A stretch of DNA of 64,000 nucleotides from positions 73,151,635-73,215,634 of the forward strand of contig NC_134398.1 of assembly GCF_050003625.1 (NCBI RefSeq). Reading direction: 5' to 3'. This document shows, piece by piece, positions 36,560 to 49,952 of the stretch. The notes under the pieces were generated by a model, which saw nothing but the letters and a program-made list of their open reading frames with translations, searched no databases and was not told the origin of the DNA. Every line of letters begins with the position of its first letter. Within the stretch, counting starts at the first letter, position 1. The translations under genes were made by a program, and so were the position numbers. The stretch is from Haematobia irritans (lineage: Eukaryota; Arthropoda; Insecta; Diptera; Muscidae).

Positions 36560-37529
36560 ATTTTTAAAAATTTTCATTATTCCTTCCATTTTCAGCAAGA
36601 TATGTGAATATACTAACGATGAATAAAAAACTAAGGAAAAGTCAAAATGTCCAAATAGCGAGTTAAAATAAACTACTTTCTTGTTCCACGTGGTCATAAT
36701 TTTTATTCACAAAAAAATTGTATTAAGAACTCTCATCATAAGTTTTTATAATAAAGTACTTTTGCTTAAAGAAAGTTGAATTTTAATGTATGAAAATTGT
36801 CATAATAGTAAAACGGGTTGTTGTACCTTTAATTATTTAATTTCTCTGTACTGTGGAATGATTGATTTAAAAATAGTTTAGTCGTCGACATTTTAAGGAG
36901 ACTGTTAACCACTTTTTATTATCGGGTTTCCCAAAAAATAAGCAGGTAAACCAAAATAGTACTGACTTTTTAACTTGGTAGGGGTATATAAATCATATGG
37001 TGTTGTAAAAATGAACTAAAATACAATGTTATAGATTAACTAAAATTTAAGAGAATTATAAACTAGACAAGTTGAAAAAAATCTTAAGGGCTAAATCATG
37101 GTCAATATTACTACAGTTTAGTTCATTTTGCAATGGAAAAGGGTTCACTGTTTTTTCAGTGTAAAAGGAATTCAATAACTTGATGATTCGTTGGTAATTT
37201 AGTTTTGTCGATATCCCGAGCTTCGAATTTCGTTTTGTTTTCACATTTTTCAAATACTATCAACAGCCTTCTCTCACAAAAATATGGACAGACTTAAAAA
37301 ATCATGTAGCGAAAGTGATTGTTAGAATTTTAAAACAGTAGGCTCTCAAATTGTTCTAGCAAAAACACATGCACTTTGCATAACGCAGAAAATGCCGTAG
37401 TGCAAACGACGAGTATGTATACAAAGGTACCGTTAGAAATTTACAAATAAACAGGTTTTGTCTTCTAAATGCCTTATAAATTAATTTCGTAGATATGAAT
37501 AACGATGTGCATGTGGTTTCGATCGGACA
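36560..37529. other. unassigned DNA with a MITE-like right end
   Basis: Near 37140-37165 GGGTTCACTGTTTTTTCAGTG followed by TA resembles the right end of Y1, but the left partner is not clear. TTTTCAG at about 36594 could be an acceptor site related to the upstream exon-like array. No gene supported. Confidence 0.4.
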
Positions 37530-38480
37530 TCATGACAACACAGGAAAAACTATTTGGTGGTGTGTAGGGTGACCTACACCCAGAAAAAAGGGGCTCTAAT
37601 GCCAACTGAACTTTATTTTAGTTCATGAAGATTAGTTGATTTTAGTTAAATTTTGCACAATATGAGTAAATGTTCCTTATTTGAATAATTTGTTGCTAAC
37701 TTTAATGACGTGAACTAAAAATAAGAAAAAAAGTTTTATACAAATATAGTACACAATTTTACTAAAAAATAAATTAGTTCATATTTTCCTCAAATGGCAG
37801 AAGTTCATAAGTGTCTCAAATGAATAAATTTTTCTAAAATTGTACCTGTCTTGAACTTCGTACAGCGCTAAAGACATTTTAACAATTTTTAAATCCAATT
37901 TTTTCTTTCAACATATGAAATTTTTTTAAATTCCAGAAAAATAATTATTTAAAATAATTTTTCTTCAATTTGACAAAAAGTATTAACTTATTTGTAACAT
38001 GTTGCATTTAAAAAAATTATTTTAGTTAAAATTTTCTAAAATAAACCTACATTTTCTTCCACGGGGGGTTCACTTTTTTTTGGGTGTATTGACTTTTTAA
38101 AATCTCTGTAACTTTTTTGTTTATGAATATAAGTTAATACTTCAAAAGCAAAAGTTTCATATTTTGTTAAGATCTTTATAATGGTTATCAGAAATAGGCA
38201 TCATAGGTGTATACGAAGCGAAATAAAAAAATTAAAAATCATATTTGACGTCGGAGTCAAAAATGACCAATGCACGAAATATAGCCCCTGATCAACCACG
38301 AACAACGATAAGCGTTTCTTTTCGATCGGACTTCAAATGACGACATAGCACAATAAATTGTATTTCGGGGGGTTGTAGGGTGAACGTAAAAACAAAAGTT
38401 TTGGTGTTCTGAAATTGTCTTCGAAAATGCTACAAAACTGGGGGGTGACCGCATCAACTTTTTTTCGTGACCCTATCTAG
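37530..38480 (+). repeat. Q repeat, longer copy, split by MITE Y1
   Basis: GTGTAGGGTGACC before the MITE and TTGACTTTTTAAAATCTC after it match, in reverse, 26685-26735 without interruption. The right part ends with GGTGACCGCATCAACTTTTT. Family unknown; no ORF supported. Confidence 0.6.
37577..38086. mobile_element. Y1, TA-flanked MITE, 510 bp
   Basis: The ends are CACCCAGAAAAAAGGGG and, read inward from the right, CACCCAAAAAAAAGTGAACC. TA on both sides. The empty site is present at about 26712. Interior carries TTAGTTCAT-like motifs shared with remnants at 23032, 28770 and 37000. No ORF. Confidence 0.85.
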
Positions 38481-38960
38481 TGTACCCTCAAGAAGAGAAA
38501 TCTGTCTATGTCGATACTTTACCAAATGGACCGGTAAAAATAAATGCGATACAGATTTTTGAGGGTCTACAATACCAGTATATTTACATTACGGAAATCG
38601 GATAAAAATTACGGTTTCTAGAAGCCTAAGGAGTTAAATCGGGAGATCGGTCTATCTGGGGGATATACCAAAACATGGGTCGACACACATCATATTCAGC
38701 TGACTTTTTTGTGGTCAGCCGGATTCTAGAAGTCCTAAAAATAAATTCGGGAGGTAGGTCTATATGGGTCCTCAAATACCTCTACGGATTTTAGAAGCCC
38801 AAGAAGTAAAGTCGGGAGATCGATCTATATGGGGGCTACACCACAACATTGACCGATACACCCCATTTACGACGCACCAATTTATAGTCCTAAAATACCT
38901 CTAGATTTTCAATTTCGGGCAAATCGGGTAGTAAATACAGTTTCTATTTCGTTTTTTTTT
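38480..38960 (-). mobile_element. fragment of the second Helentron-like family
   Basis: AAATCGGGAGATCGGTCTAT and ACCTCTAGATTTTCAATTTC units match the internal repeats of 20900-21905. Neither end is present. Confidence 0.6.
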
Positions 38961-39293
38961 TCTGTCTACAGATGTGAGTTTGTAACACAGTTGGACTCAT
39001 TCACAATGATATCTAATTAAATTGTCGTTACCAGAAAGGTAAAAGATTTGCGATATGTTGAATAATATGAATAATATGTACGTACACGGAAAAAGACTGT
39101 TTTTCATAGATTGCAGTGTAAATATTATATGTTTGGAACTCTAATTTTCAGCACATAATGTTTAAGTTTAAGCATACATTGGAAAAATACATTTTCTTAA
39201 ATATAATGTCTCTGGGTGCAAACATAACAGGTTGGCTGATAAGTCCTCGGTCTAACAAAGAAAAAAACATTTTTTTGTCAAAATTCGTTTTTA

Positions 39294-41665
39294 TTATTCA
39301 ACATAGTTCCATTCAAGAGCGATACAACGATTATAACGACCTTCCAATTTTTTGATACCATTTTGGTAGTACTCCTTCGATTTTTCCTCAAAATAGGCCT
39401 CAGTTTCGGCGATCACCCCTTCATTGCAGCCAAATTTTTCCCCTGCGAGCATCCTTTTGAGGTCTGAGAACAAGAAAAAGTCGCTGGGGGCCAGATCTGG
39501 AGAATACGGTGGATGGGGAAGCAATTCGAAGCCCAATTCATGAATTTTTGCCATCGTTCTCAATGACTTGTGGCACGGTGCGTTGTCTTGGTGGAACAAC
39601 ACTTTTTATACCCTTCACCCTACTGTGGTACAGGGTTTGTGCATTTGTATATAACGCCAAGAAGGAAAAGTCTGAGACCCATCGTTTAGTATACCGATCG
39701 TCTTAGAATTAAATTCTGAGTGGATTTAGCGATGTCCGTCTGTCTGTCTGTCTGTCTGTCCGTCTGTCTGTATGTTGATGTATTTTTGTATGCAAAGTAC
39801 AGCTCGCAGTTGTAGTCCGATTGTCCTAAAATTTGGTATGGGGTCCTGTTTCGGCTCAAAGACGATCCCTATTGATTTTGGAAAAAATCAGTTCAGATTT
39901 AGATATAGCTGCCATATATATTTTTCACCGATCTGGTCATAATTGGCGTGTATATCAACCGATCTTCCTCAAATTCCGAACATCCCAATATTTTATGAGT
40001 CTCGAAAAACTTGCAAAATATCATCCAAATCGGATCAGATTTAGATATAGCTCCCATATATAGCTTTCGCCCGATTTACACTCCTTTGTCCACAGAGGCC
40101 AATTTTTTGCTCCGATTTAGTTGAAATTTTGCACAGGGAGTAGAATTAGCATTATAGCTATGCGTGCCAAATTTGGTTGAAATCGGTTCAGATTTAGATA
40201 TAGCTCCCATATATAGCTTTCGGCCGATTTACACTCATATGACCACAGAGGCCAATCTTTTCCTCCGATTTAATTGAAATTTTGCACAGGGAGTAGAATG
40301 AGCATTGTAGCTATGCGTTCCAAATTTGGTTGAAATCGGTTCAGATTTAGATATAGTTCCCATATATAGCTTTCGCCCGATTTACACTCATATGACCACA
40401 GAAGCTAATTTTTTGCTCCGATTTAGTTGAAATTTTGCACAGGGAGTAGAATTAGCATTGTAGCTATGCGTGCCAAATTTGGTTGAAATCGGTTCAGATT
40501 TAGATATAGCTCCCATATATATGTTTTTCTGATTTCGACAAAAATGGTCAAAATACCAACATTTTCCTTGTAAAATCGCCACTGCTTAGTCGAATAGTTG
40601 AAAAAATTACTCTAATTTTCTTAAACTTCTAATACATATATATCGAGCGATAAAGCATAAATAAACTTTTGCGAAGTTTCCTTAAGATTGCTTCAGATTT
40701 AAATGTTTCCCATATTTTTTTACTAACATTGTGTTCCACCCTAGTCCATTAGCCGACTTAAATTTTGAGTCTATAGATTTTGTAAAAGTCTATCAAATTC
40801 TGTCCAAATCGAGTGATATTTAAATGTATGTATTTGGGACAAACCTTTATATATAGCACCCAACACATTTGACAGATGTGATATGGTATCGAAAATTTAG
40901 ATCTATAAAGTAGTGCAGGGTATAATATAGTCGGCCCCGCCCGACTTTAGACTTTCCTTACTTGTTTCTTCTTCATATGGGGCCGTTTTGCCGCGATTTC
41001 GACCTTCAAACGCTCCAATAACGCCATATAATAGTCACTATTGATGGTTTTTCCCTTCTCAAGATAATCGATAAAAATTATTCAATGCGCATCCCAAAAA
41101 ACAGAGGTCATTATTTTGCCAGGGGACTTTTGAGTCTTTCCACGCTTCGGAGACGGTTCACCGGTCGCTGTCCACTCAGCCGACTGTCGATTGGACTCAT
41201 GAGTGTAGTGATGGAGCCATGTTTCATCCATTGTCACATATCGACGGAAAAACTCGGGTTTCCTCAACACGTTGTTGTTTTTGGTAAAATGTGAGTTCGC
41301 GCGGCACCCATTTTGCACAGAGCTTCCGCATATCCAAATACTGATGAATGGTATGACCAACACGTTACTTTGATATCTTTAAGGCCTCTGCCATCTCGAT
41401 CAACTTAATTTTACAGTCATTCAAATCATTTTGTGGATTTTTTTGATGTTTTCTTCGGTAACCACCTCTTTCGGACGTCCACTGCGTTCACCGTCCTCCG
41501 TGCTCATTTCACCACGCTTGAATTTTGCATACCAATCAATTATTGTTGATTTCCCTGGGGGCGGAGTCCGGAAACTCATTATCAAGACAAGTTTTTGCTT
41601 CCACCGTATTTTTTTCTCTTCAGAAAACAGTATTTTATTAAAACACGAAATTCAGTTTTGTCCAT
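39294..41665 (-). pseudogene. mariner transposase (DD34D), disrupted
   Basis: The N-terminus starts at the ATG at 41663-41665. Catalytic residues are visible: first D in YVTMDETW, second in FHQDNAPCH, third in YSPDLAPSDFF, spaced as in DD34D mariners. The enzyme would excise and reinsert the element at TA. Breaks: frame disruption and a stop in the N-terminal part, an apparent deletion before RKPEF, a TGA directly after VFWDAH (about 41087), and the 1.36-kb Helentron just before the VLFHQD segment. It cannot be active. Confidence 0.9.
39605..40967 (+). mobile_element. Helentron (DINE-1-like) element D6, inside the mariner
   Basis: TATACCCTTCACCCTACTGT start with a long GTCTGTCTGT tract (about 39738-39772), and 3' hairpin AGTCGGCCCCGCCCGACT plus CTTACTTGTTT end. 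Internal units recur at about 153 bp (40030, 40181, 40335, 40488). Confidence 0.85.
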
Positions 41666-41960
41666 TTTTTTCACAATAACAAAAGTTGCTTCACAAAAGA
41701 CGCTCTATCTCACAAACTAATTGACTTACAGACGTCAAATTTTGACACGAATCATTTGAAGGTTGGTACTATGTAATAATATGCATTTAATACCAGCGAC
41801 GCCATCTATGTGTCAGACCGGGGACTTATCAGCCAATCTGTTATACTAATTTAGAAATTTCGTATAAAAATTATATGTTTAGAAACGTCCGATAGAGCGA
41901 GAGAGAATAGAGATACAATATAAATATGACGAAGGTGATAGAAAAAATACCAGTTTCAGT

Positions 41961-42420
41961 GAATACAGTTGTCCACCTGATGATGTTCTTTCTATTTATG
42001 GAATATTATTCTACAACAAGGTATATAAGTTCAACAATTTGACGTTAGAGGCAGATTCACAGTGCCAAGTACACCTTCACAGAAAAAAATACAAGATATG
42101 TGTCCCACAATTTATTTTTTTTACAAAATGTTGACAAAGTGGGGTCAGTATTTTGAATCTATAAGTTCCGTTTTTGAGTGGATTCGTAATTTTTCTTAAC
42201 TGCATTACAAAATTCAAAGAATTCTAGAATGTAAAAATGTGTATAATTGTGCTTTAGATTAAAAGTTGTAAAGTCTACAAATTAGAATTTCAAAAATATC
42301 GAATTTTGACAATTTTTTGGAAAAAGGCACATACATACTCGTAATTTCTGTCGTAGCATTTTTTTATAGATTTCCCCCAATCGTTTCTTATAGAACACCA
42401 AATAAGGGTACGTTTAGGGA
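41961..42420. other. unassigned AT-rich DNA
   Basis: CACAGAAAAAAATACAAG near 42079 resembles a TA-MITE end without a partner. No gene seen. Confidence 0.35.
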
Positions 42421-42731
42421 GCCACTGTGGTGCAATGGTTAGCATGCCCGCATTGCATACACAAGGTCGTGGGTTCGATTCCTGCTACGACCGAACACCA
42501 AAAAGTTTTTCAGCGGTGGATTATCCCACCTCAGTAATGCTGGTGACATTTCTGAGGGTTTCAAAGCTTCTCTAAGTGGTTTCACTGGAATTTGAAACGC
42601 CGTTCGGACTCGGCTATAAAAAGGAGGTCCCTTGTCATTGAGCTTAACACGAAATCGGGCAGCACTCAGTGATAAGAGAGAAGTTCACCACTGTGGTATC
42701 ACAATGGACTGAATAGTCTAAGTGAGCCTGA
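42421..42731 (+). mobile_element. tRNA-derived SINE with LINE-like tail
   Basis: The head (42421-42500) has box A-like GTGCAATGGTTAGCATG and box B GGTTCGATTCC at tRNA spacing. The body (GGTGGATTATCCCACCTCAG and following) is unrelated to tRNA. The last 39 nt (42692-42730) equal the LINE 3' block at 36471-36509. Instead of the LINE's TAACC tail, it runs into the ATT array. Transcription would be by Pol III and retrotransposition by the LINE ORF2 protein (inference). Confidence 0.85.
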
Positions 42732-42741
42732 TATATTATAA

Positions 42742-44128
<1,387 letters not shown>

Positions 44129-47026
44129 AATTGTACATTCGCAGCTTAAGCTGGAATTCACGCACCGGGTCAAGGACCAAAGGTTGCGCTCAGGTGGGAT
44201 ATATATCCATTTTTTATTTATCCGATAGTTTCCCTTACGATCGTTGTTGCTTTAATAAGTATTGATTTCTGCATTTCTGTTAAGACGTTCCGTTTTAGGT
44301 TAAGGTTCTGGATTGCTGTTGTGGTTTCATTGGGGACTGTTCCAAGGGAACTTATGACAATGGGTATTATCTCTATTTTTCGAACATTCTGAGTGTTTTT
44401 GATATATTCTGCCAAAGGTTGGTATTTCGTCTTCTTTGTATTTATAGTTTCTGTGATGTTATTGTCATATGGTACCGCGAAGTCTATTATCCTCATGCTT
44501 TTGTCTCGTTTATCGATAATTACCATGTCTGGTCTGTTTGGTATGGTCATGTCCGGGGGGTTATTGACTAGTATAGATCTGTCCCAGTAGATGATGTAGT
44601 CGTCGTTTTCGACAATTGGTTTCGGGTGGTATTTGTAGTAGTATGTAGTCTCTGTATTGATGTTTAGTGACTTTATCATGTTTATGTATATTATTTTTCC
44701 CATGTTGTTGTGCCTATTTGTGTAGTGGCTGTGGGTTAGTGCGGTGCAGCTGTTGAGTAGATGTGGTAGAGTTTCTGGGGCTCCTCCGCACCTACGGCAT
44801 TTGTCGTCTGTGAGTGTGTTATCGTGCAGGATGTACTTTCGATAGTTCTTTGTTTTAATTACTCCGTCCTGTATTGCCATTATAAACCCTTCTGTTTCTG
44901 CGTATATATTGCTGTATTTTGGCCAGTTGGTGGTATTTTCTAGGTCTACGTGTGGTTGGAAGATTAGGTTTGGGTATCGACCGTGCAGAGGTTTAGATTT
45001 CCATGCTTGTATTAAGTTTTGGACTGGGATGGGGTTATTAGATGTGCGGGTTTTCAGGTTTAGCGGTATTAGGTTATCATCTGAGTTTATAATTGTTCTA
45101 TAGAGAGTTGAAGTATTGGCTTTTGTGTGGAAGTATTTTACTAGTGTCTGTATTTGTCTGTCGTGAAGGTTTTGGACGTTTTGTATTCCTTTACCTCCTA
45201 GCTTCCGGGGGATATTAAAACGTTCTATTGATGATTTGGGGTGGTAGTGTTTATTTATTGTTAGCGTTGTTCTTATTGTTCTGTCTATCGCTTTTAGCTC
45301 CGTGTTTGACCAAGATAATATTCCGAATGTGTACGTTAGTAGTGTTACTACGTATGTGTTGATAGCCTTAATGAGATTTTTCCCATTTAGCCTGGATTTG
45401 CAGATGGCCTGTAGTCTTATCTTAAAATCCTTTAGTGTCTCATTTTTCTGGTGAGTGTGGTCTATCGAGGTATTTTGCTTAATACCAAGGTATTTGTAGT
45501 GTTCGCCCTGAAGAAGTGGCGTTATTTCCTCACCTTCTGCTGTATGGTAGTTTTCTGAGTGTCCGTATTTGCCTCTGACGATGTGCTGTTTTCTGCATTT
45601 GTCTATTCCAAATTCCATTCGGATATCCTTAGAGAATAATTCTACTATTTGAAGGAGATGGTTTATGTTTAGTTTGGTGTTCGCGTATAGCTTGAGGTCG
45701 TCCATGTAGAAGCAGTGGGATATCTTTACATCGTCAGTTGTTTTTAACTTGTAGCCATATTGGCTGTATTGCAGGAGAGTAGATAGCGGGTTTAGCGCTA
45801 TGCAGAATATTAGGGGGCTTAGTGAGTCACCTTGGTAGATGCCTCGGCGTATCCTTATTGGATTGGATTTAACTTCTTCTTGGTCACTTTGTATGTGTAG
45901 CGTTGTCTCCCATAGTTCCATTAGATGTTCGATGCAATGTATTATTTGGGGGTCTATCTTGTATATAGTCAAAACTTCCAGAAGCCATGAGTGGGGGATC
46001 GAATCGAATGCCTTTTTGTAGTCGATAAAGGCGGTGTGCAGGTTCTTTTTGTTCCTTATGGCCTGGTTAGTTATGACACTATCTATTATTAGTTGGTCTT
46101 TACATCCCTTTGTTCCCTTTCGACAGCCTTTTTGCTCTTCGGCAAGTATTCCGTGGGTTTCGCAGTATTCATTGATTTCAATACTGATGCATGATGTAAA
46201 TATCTTGTATCCGGTGTTTAGGCATGTTATTGGTCTGTATTGCGATGGTGACGTTGGGTTTGTTGTTTTAGGTTTGAGATATGTTATGCCTTTGCACATC
46301 GATGGGGGCGTATTGTTCGGGTTAGAAATTATATTGTTAAAGATGTGGATGATAGTAGGATGGAGTGTGGTGAGATATTTATAGTAGAAGTTGTGTATTT
46401 TGTCGGGACCTGGATGCTTCCAGTTCTGGAGTTTCTGGATAGATTTCTTGAAGGTTTCCTCTGAGATTGAGTGGTTACGCATTGGTATAGTTGTGGTATT
46501 GTTTTCAAGGATTGTGTTAATCCAGATCGGATTCGGGTTGTGTTTAACTTCTTGGCTCCATATTGATTTCCAGAAGTGTTCTATTTCGTCTATGTTCACT
46601 GGGTTATTAGGTGTGGGGTGATTCTGTTTGGTTAGTGAGTTGTAAAAACTCTTTTCGTTCGTAGTGAAAAGTCTATTTTGTGATGATCGTTGATAGCTTT
46701 TTGTGTAGGATCTTAGCCTTTGGGTATACTTCGCCAGTTTTTGACGTATTGTATCCCTGATTTGCTCTATTGTTTGGTTGGGTGGTTCGAATCTCGTGTG
46801 GATGCGGTGTTTGTACTTAATTTTGTTGATTTTGTTCTTGCTTCTTTTGCCTGTTTTGCCTTTGATGTGGTTTGTGATTATTGCTAGCTCTTTCCTGATT
46901 TCGTCTATTTTCGTTTGCAGTCTTGTTTGCAATCCGGGTGTTCTGTTTTTCCGTTTCCTTGGATTTGTGTTATGTTGTGGTGTTCGTTCGCTTACCGGTT
47001 TCCCGTGGTCTTGGCTATTTGTTTTT

Positions 47027-47028
<2 letters not shown>
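44129..47028 (-). mobile_element. R4/Dong-like non-LTR retrotransposon between ATT tracts
   Basis: One long frame on the minus strand with reverse transcriptase, Cys/His motif and restriction-like endonuclease, an 88-bp 3' UTR, then the ATT array. Its upstream edge meets the second ATT array, and there the frame runs into a TAA stop without an ATG. The Bombyx Dong element, as I recall, also lies in TAA repeats. The copy is probably 5'-truncated, or its N-terminus was lost. Confidence 0.85.
44218..47025 (-). CDS. R4/Dong-like ORF: reverse transcriptase plus REL endonuclease (5' partial)
   Basis: The frame is open from 47025 to the stop at 44218, about 935 codons, with no stop inside. The first 31 codons before the TTG at 46932 are open but lack an ATG, so the start is missing. 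Reverse transcriptase blocks: PITCLNTGYKIF, FIDYKKAFDSIPHSW, GIYQGDSLSPLIF and the catalytic FYMDD (about residue 408 counted from 46932). Near residue 711 comes CRRCGG...HLLNSC, a CCHC motif. Near residue 800 comes RPDMVIIDK...IIDFAVPYD, the PD...D signature of a restriction-like endonuclease. This combination defines the R2/R4/NeSL-type elements. No damage is visible in the catalytic part. A zinc finger at the N-terminus, usual in the group, is not present. Confidence 0.85.
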   Translation of the reverse strand, partial: KTNSQDHGKPVSERTPQHNTNPRKRKNRTPGLQTRLQTKIDEIRKELAIITNHIKGKTGKRSKNKINKIKYKHRIHTRFEPPNQTIEQIRDTIRQKLAKYTQRLRSYTKSYQRSSQNRLFTTNEKSFYNSLTKQNHPTPNNPVNIDEIEHFWKSIWSQEVKHNPNPIWINTILENNTTTIPMRNHSISEETFKKSIQKLQNWKHPGPDKIHNFYYKYLTTLHPTIIHIFNNIISNPNNTPPSMCKGITYLKPKTTNPTSPSQYRPITCLNTGYKIFTSCISIEINEYCETHGILAEEQKGCRKGTKGCKDQLIIDSVITNQAIRNKKNLHTAFIDYKKAFDSIPHSWLLEVLTIYKIDPQIIHCIEHLMELWETTLHIQSDQEEVKSNPIRIRRGIYQGDSLSPLIFCIALNPLSTLLQYSQYGYKLKTTDDVKISHCFYMDDLKLYANTKLNINHLLQIVELFSKDIRMEFGIDKCRKQHIVRGKYGHSENYHTAEGEEITPLLQGEHYKYLGIKQNTSIDHTHQKNETLKDFKIRLQAICKSRLNGKNLIKAINTYVVTLLTYTFGILSWSNTELKAIDRTIRTTLTINKHYHPKSSIERFNIPRKLGGKGIQNVQNLHDRQIQTLVKYFHTKANTSTLYRTIINSDDNLIPLNLKTRTSNNPIPVQNLIQAWKSKPLHGRYPNLIFQPHVDLENTTNWPKYSNIYAETEGFIMAIQDGVIKTKNYRKYILHDNTLTDDKCRRCGGAPETLPHLLNSCTALTHSHYTNRHNNMGKIIYINMIKSLNINTETTYYYKYHPKPIVENDDYIIYWDRSILVNNPPDMTIPNRPDMVIIDKRDKSMRIIDFAVPYDNNITETINTKKTKYQPLAEYIKNTQNVRKIEIIPIVISSLGTVPNETTTAIQNLNLKRNVLTEMQKSILIKATTIVRETIG

Positions 47029-48206
<1,178 letters not shown>

Positions 48207-49175
48207 CACAATATATTTAAGTGCAAACATGTAATGTTCCTAATCTAACACTAAATATTTGGAACTCATATGCTAATATGTTAGAATATATTATGTTTGG
48301 GGAATGAATGTTTCATAAAAATAATATGTGTGAATGAAAACATATATAAATTTATAAATTTCGAGTAAACATATATATGTTTACAAACTGTTTTATGATA
48401 AGGCCAAAAATTTGATATGCTTAAGTCTAAATATTATTACATTTGAATATTAGAATGAGTATTCCGAGTAAAGAGAATGGACATTCGGAACCAAGAGAAT
48501 AGACGTTTGAAAAAAAAAAACAGCATGTGTTTTCGCCTTCAGAGGAGCATTTTATGTATGTGTGGACATGTGTTTTGTTTATCATTTTGGCATTATGGGC
48601 ACAATTTTTTTACCGGCCTTAAAGGTGAAAATGAAATTAAGTACAAAACACGATGAGTTTTAAATGCATTTAAAATGGTGTTAAATGCTAGTTTTTGAAT
48701 TCCTTCCAAAATTTCAAACTTTTATACCAAAAACACTTTTTTGTTATGAAATTGTTATTTTTGCAATAAAAAAATAATATTTTATCCAAAAGCGATTTCG
48801 TTTATATGAAGCACTGTTTCGGACTGTAAATCTTTAATAACCCACGTTTCATTATAAAAATTTAATATAGTATAAATAGAAATGTGTAAATTAAAAAAAA
48901 ATTGGTTCGGTCGGAGCAGCGATTGAACTCACGACCCTTTGCATGCAAGGCAGACATGCTAACCACTGCACGTGGCCAACAAATGTATGTTTCTGTTAAA
49001 TAATGTTATGTTTGCATGGGCTCGTGGCCGCTGCAAACTATGCTATATAAATGTAACTTATAACGATAATTGTCTACTGGTGACTATAACAGCTACGTAG
49101 CCCAGAGTATAGTGTGATGGCTTAGAAACTGTATGGTCCTCGGTTCGATTCTCCGTCCAGGCGAAAGGTAAAATT
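48207..49175 (+). mobile_element. E-family fragment E3
   Basis: It matches much of E2 between its left part and tRNA-like module 2 with internal deletions; both termini are missing. tRNA-like modules lie at 48904-48977 (minus) and 49091-49162 (plus). Confidence 0.8.
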
Positions 49176-49952
49176 GAATCGCGCTTAATATGGCTATGTT
49201 TCTTTCTGAAATTCAAAGTTCGCTAACATGAACATTTTCGTTAACGAGAATTAGTTCACGTTACTGCGAGTGCACTATATTTAAAATCGTCTTTCCCTCT
49301 GACACACAGTTAACTTTTGGGAGCACTAGCATTGCGGTTACTGACACAATTCCAACCTACAGATATAGGCCAACAATACATCATTACGTATGTACTTACA
49401 TCGGTTCGTTATTCCCTTTCCAGGACATTGCTCTGGTTATATTCACAACAGCGAGAATGCCACAACATTACTTTGACAATTTGATTTGACAATTATCACG
49501 TAGTCAATTAATGTTTTAAATAATACATAAATGAACACAGATGAATGTTATCATTTTTTCACGGTTGTTGGTGCTCTTGTGGGTGTATCATTGGACCCTG
49601 TTTGGCGATAATGTTAATTAGCAAAAGAAATAATTTCAATTTCATTTCATTCGTTGGAAGCTGTCAACTGCGTGATAGCCGAATGCGACAATTCTCTCGG
49701 CATCGGGTACCAAGTAAGTTGAATGGACTTGAAACAGATTGACAGCAGATGGTTGTTGTTCGTCGGCTGGATTGCAAAAAAGGTTTGCAACAAACAGAAA
49801 AATAAGTGGGTTATCTCCATATTCAGGCCAATCAATTGAGACTTTTGCGGTGAATGTTATTAAAAAAGTTCCAAATACTTTTGTGTTGCTGATAAAGCCT
49901 GCCACATCAAAAATTATATTAATCGACATTTGAATAATTTGTTGTAAGTACA
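49176..49952 (-). other. unassigned segment with a minus-strand open frame
   Basis: A minus-strand frame (49642 to about 49950) encodes a ~100-residue peptide with FGTFLITF and NPLIFLFVANLF hydrophobic stretches. I do not recognise it. Its apparent N-terminus beyond 49952 falls in E4, so the host frame was cut by that insertion. It could be an exon remnant or chance. Confidence 0.35.

Larger units (their letters stand above)
39227..41841 (-). mobile_element. mauritiana-type mariner, inactivated, carrying Helentron D6
   Basis: The inverted ends contain GGTTGGCTGATAAGTCC (left) and its mirror (right), with TA on both sides. The transposase lies on the minus strand and is disrupted by D6, a stop and deletions. 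Insertion order: X4, then mariner, then D6. Confidence 0.9.
39085..41960 (+). mobile_element. E/X-family element X4, split by a mariner
   Basis: CACGGAAAAAGACTGTTTTT after TA opens the element (39085-39226). It resumes at 41844 with TAATTTAGAAATTTCG and a segment like E2's AGAGAATAGAGATA stretch. The right end is not identified, so the end given is approximate. Confidence 0.6.

Noticed and set aside
44393..46621. Plus-strand hydrophobic ORFs
   Set aside because: They are antisense shadows of the R4/Dong-like reverse transcriptase frame.
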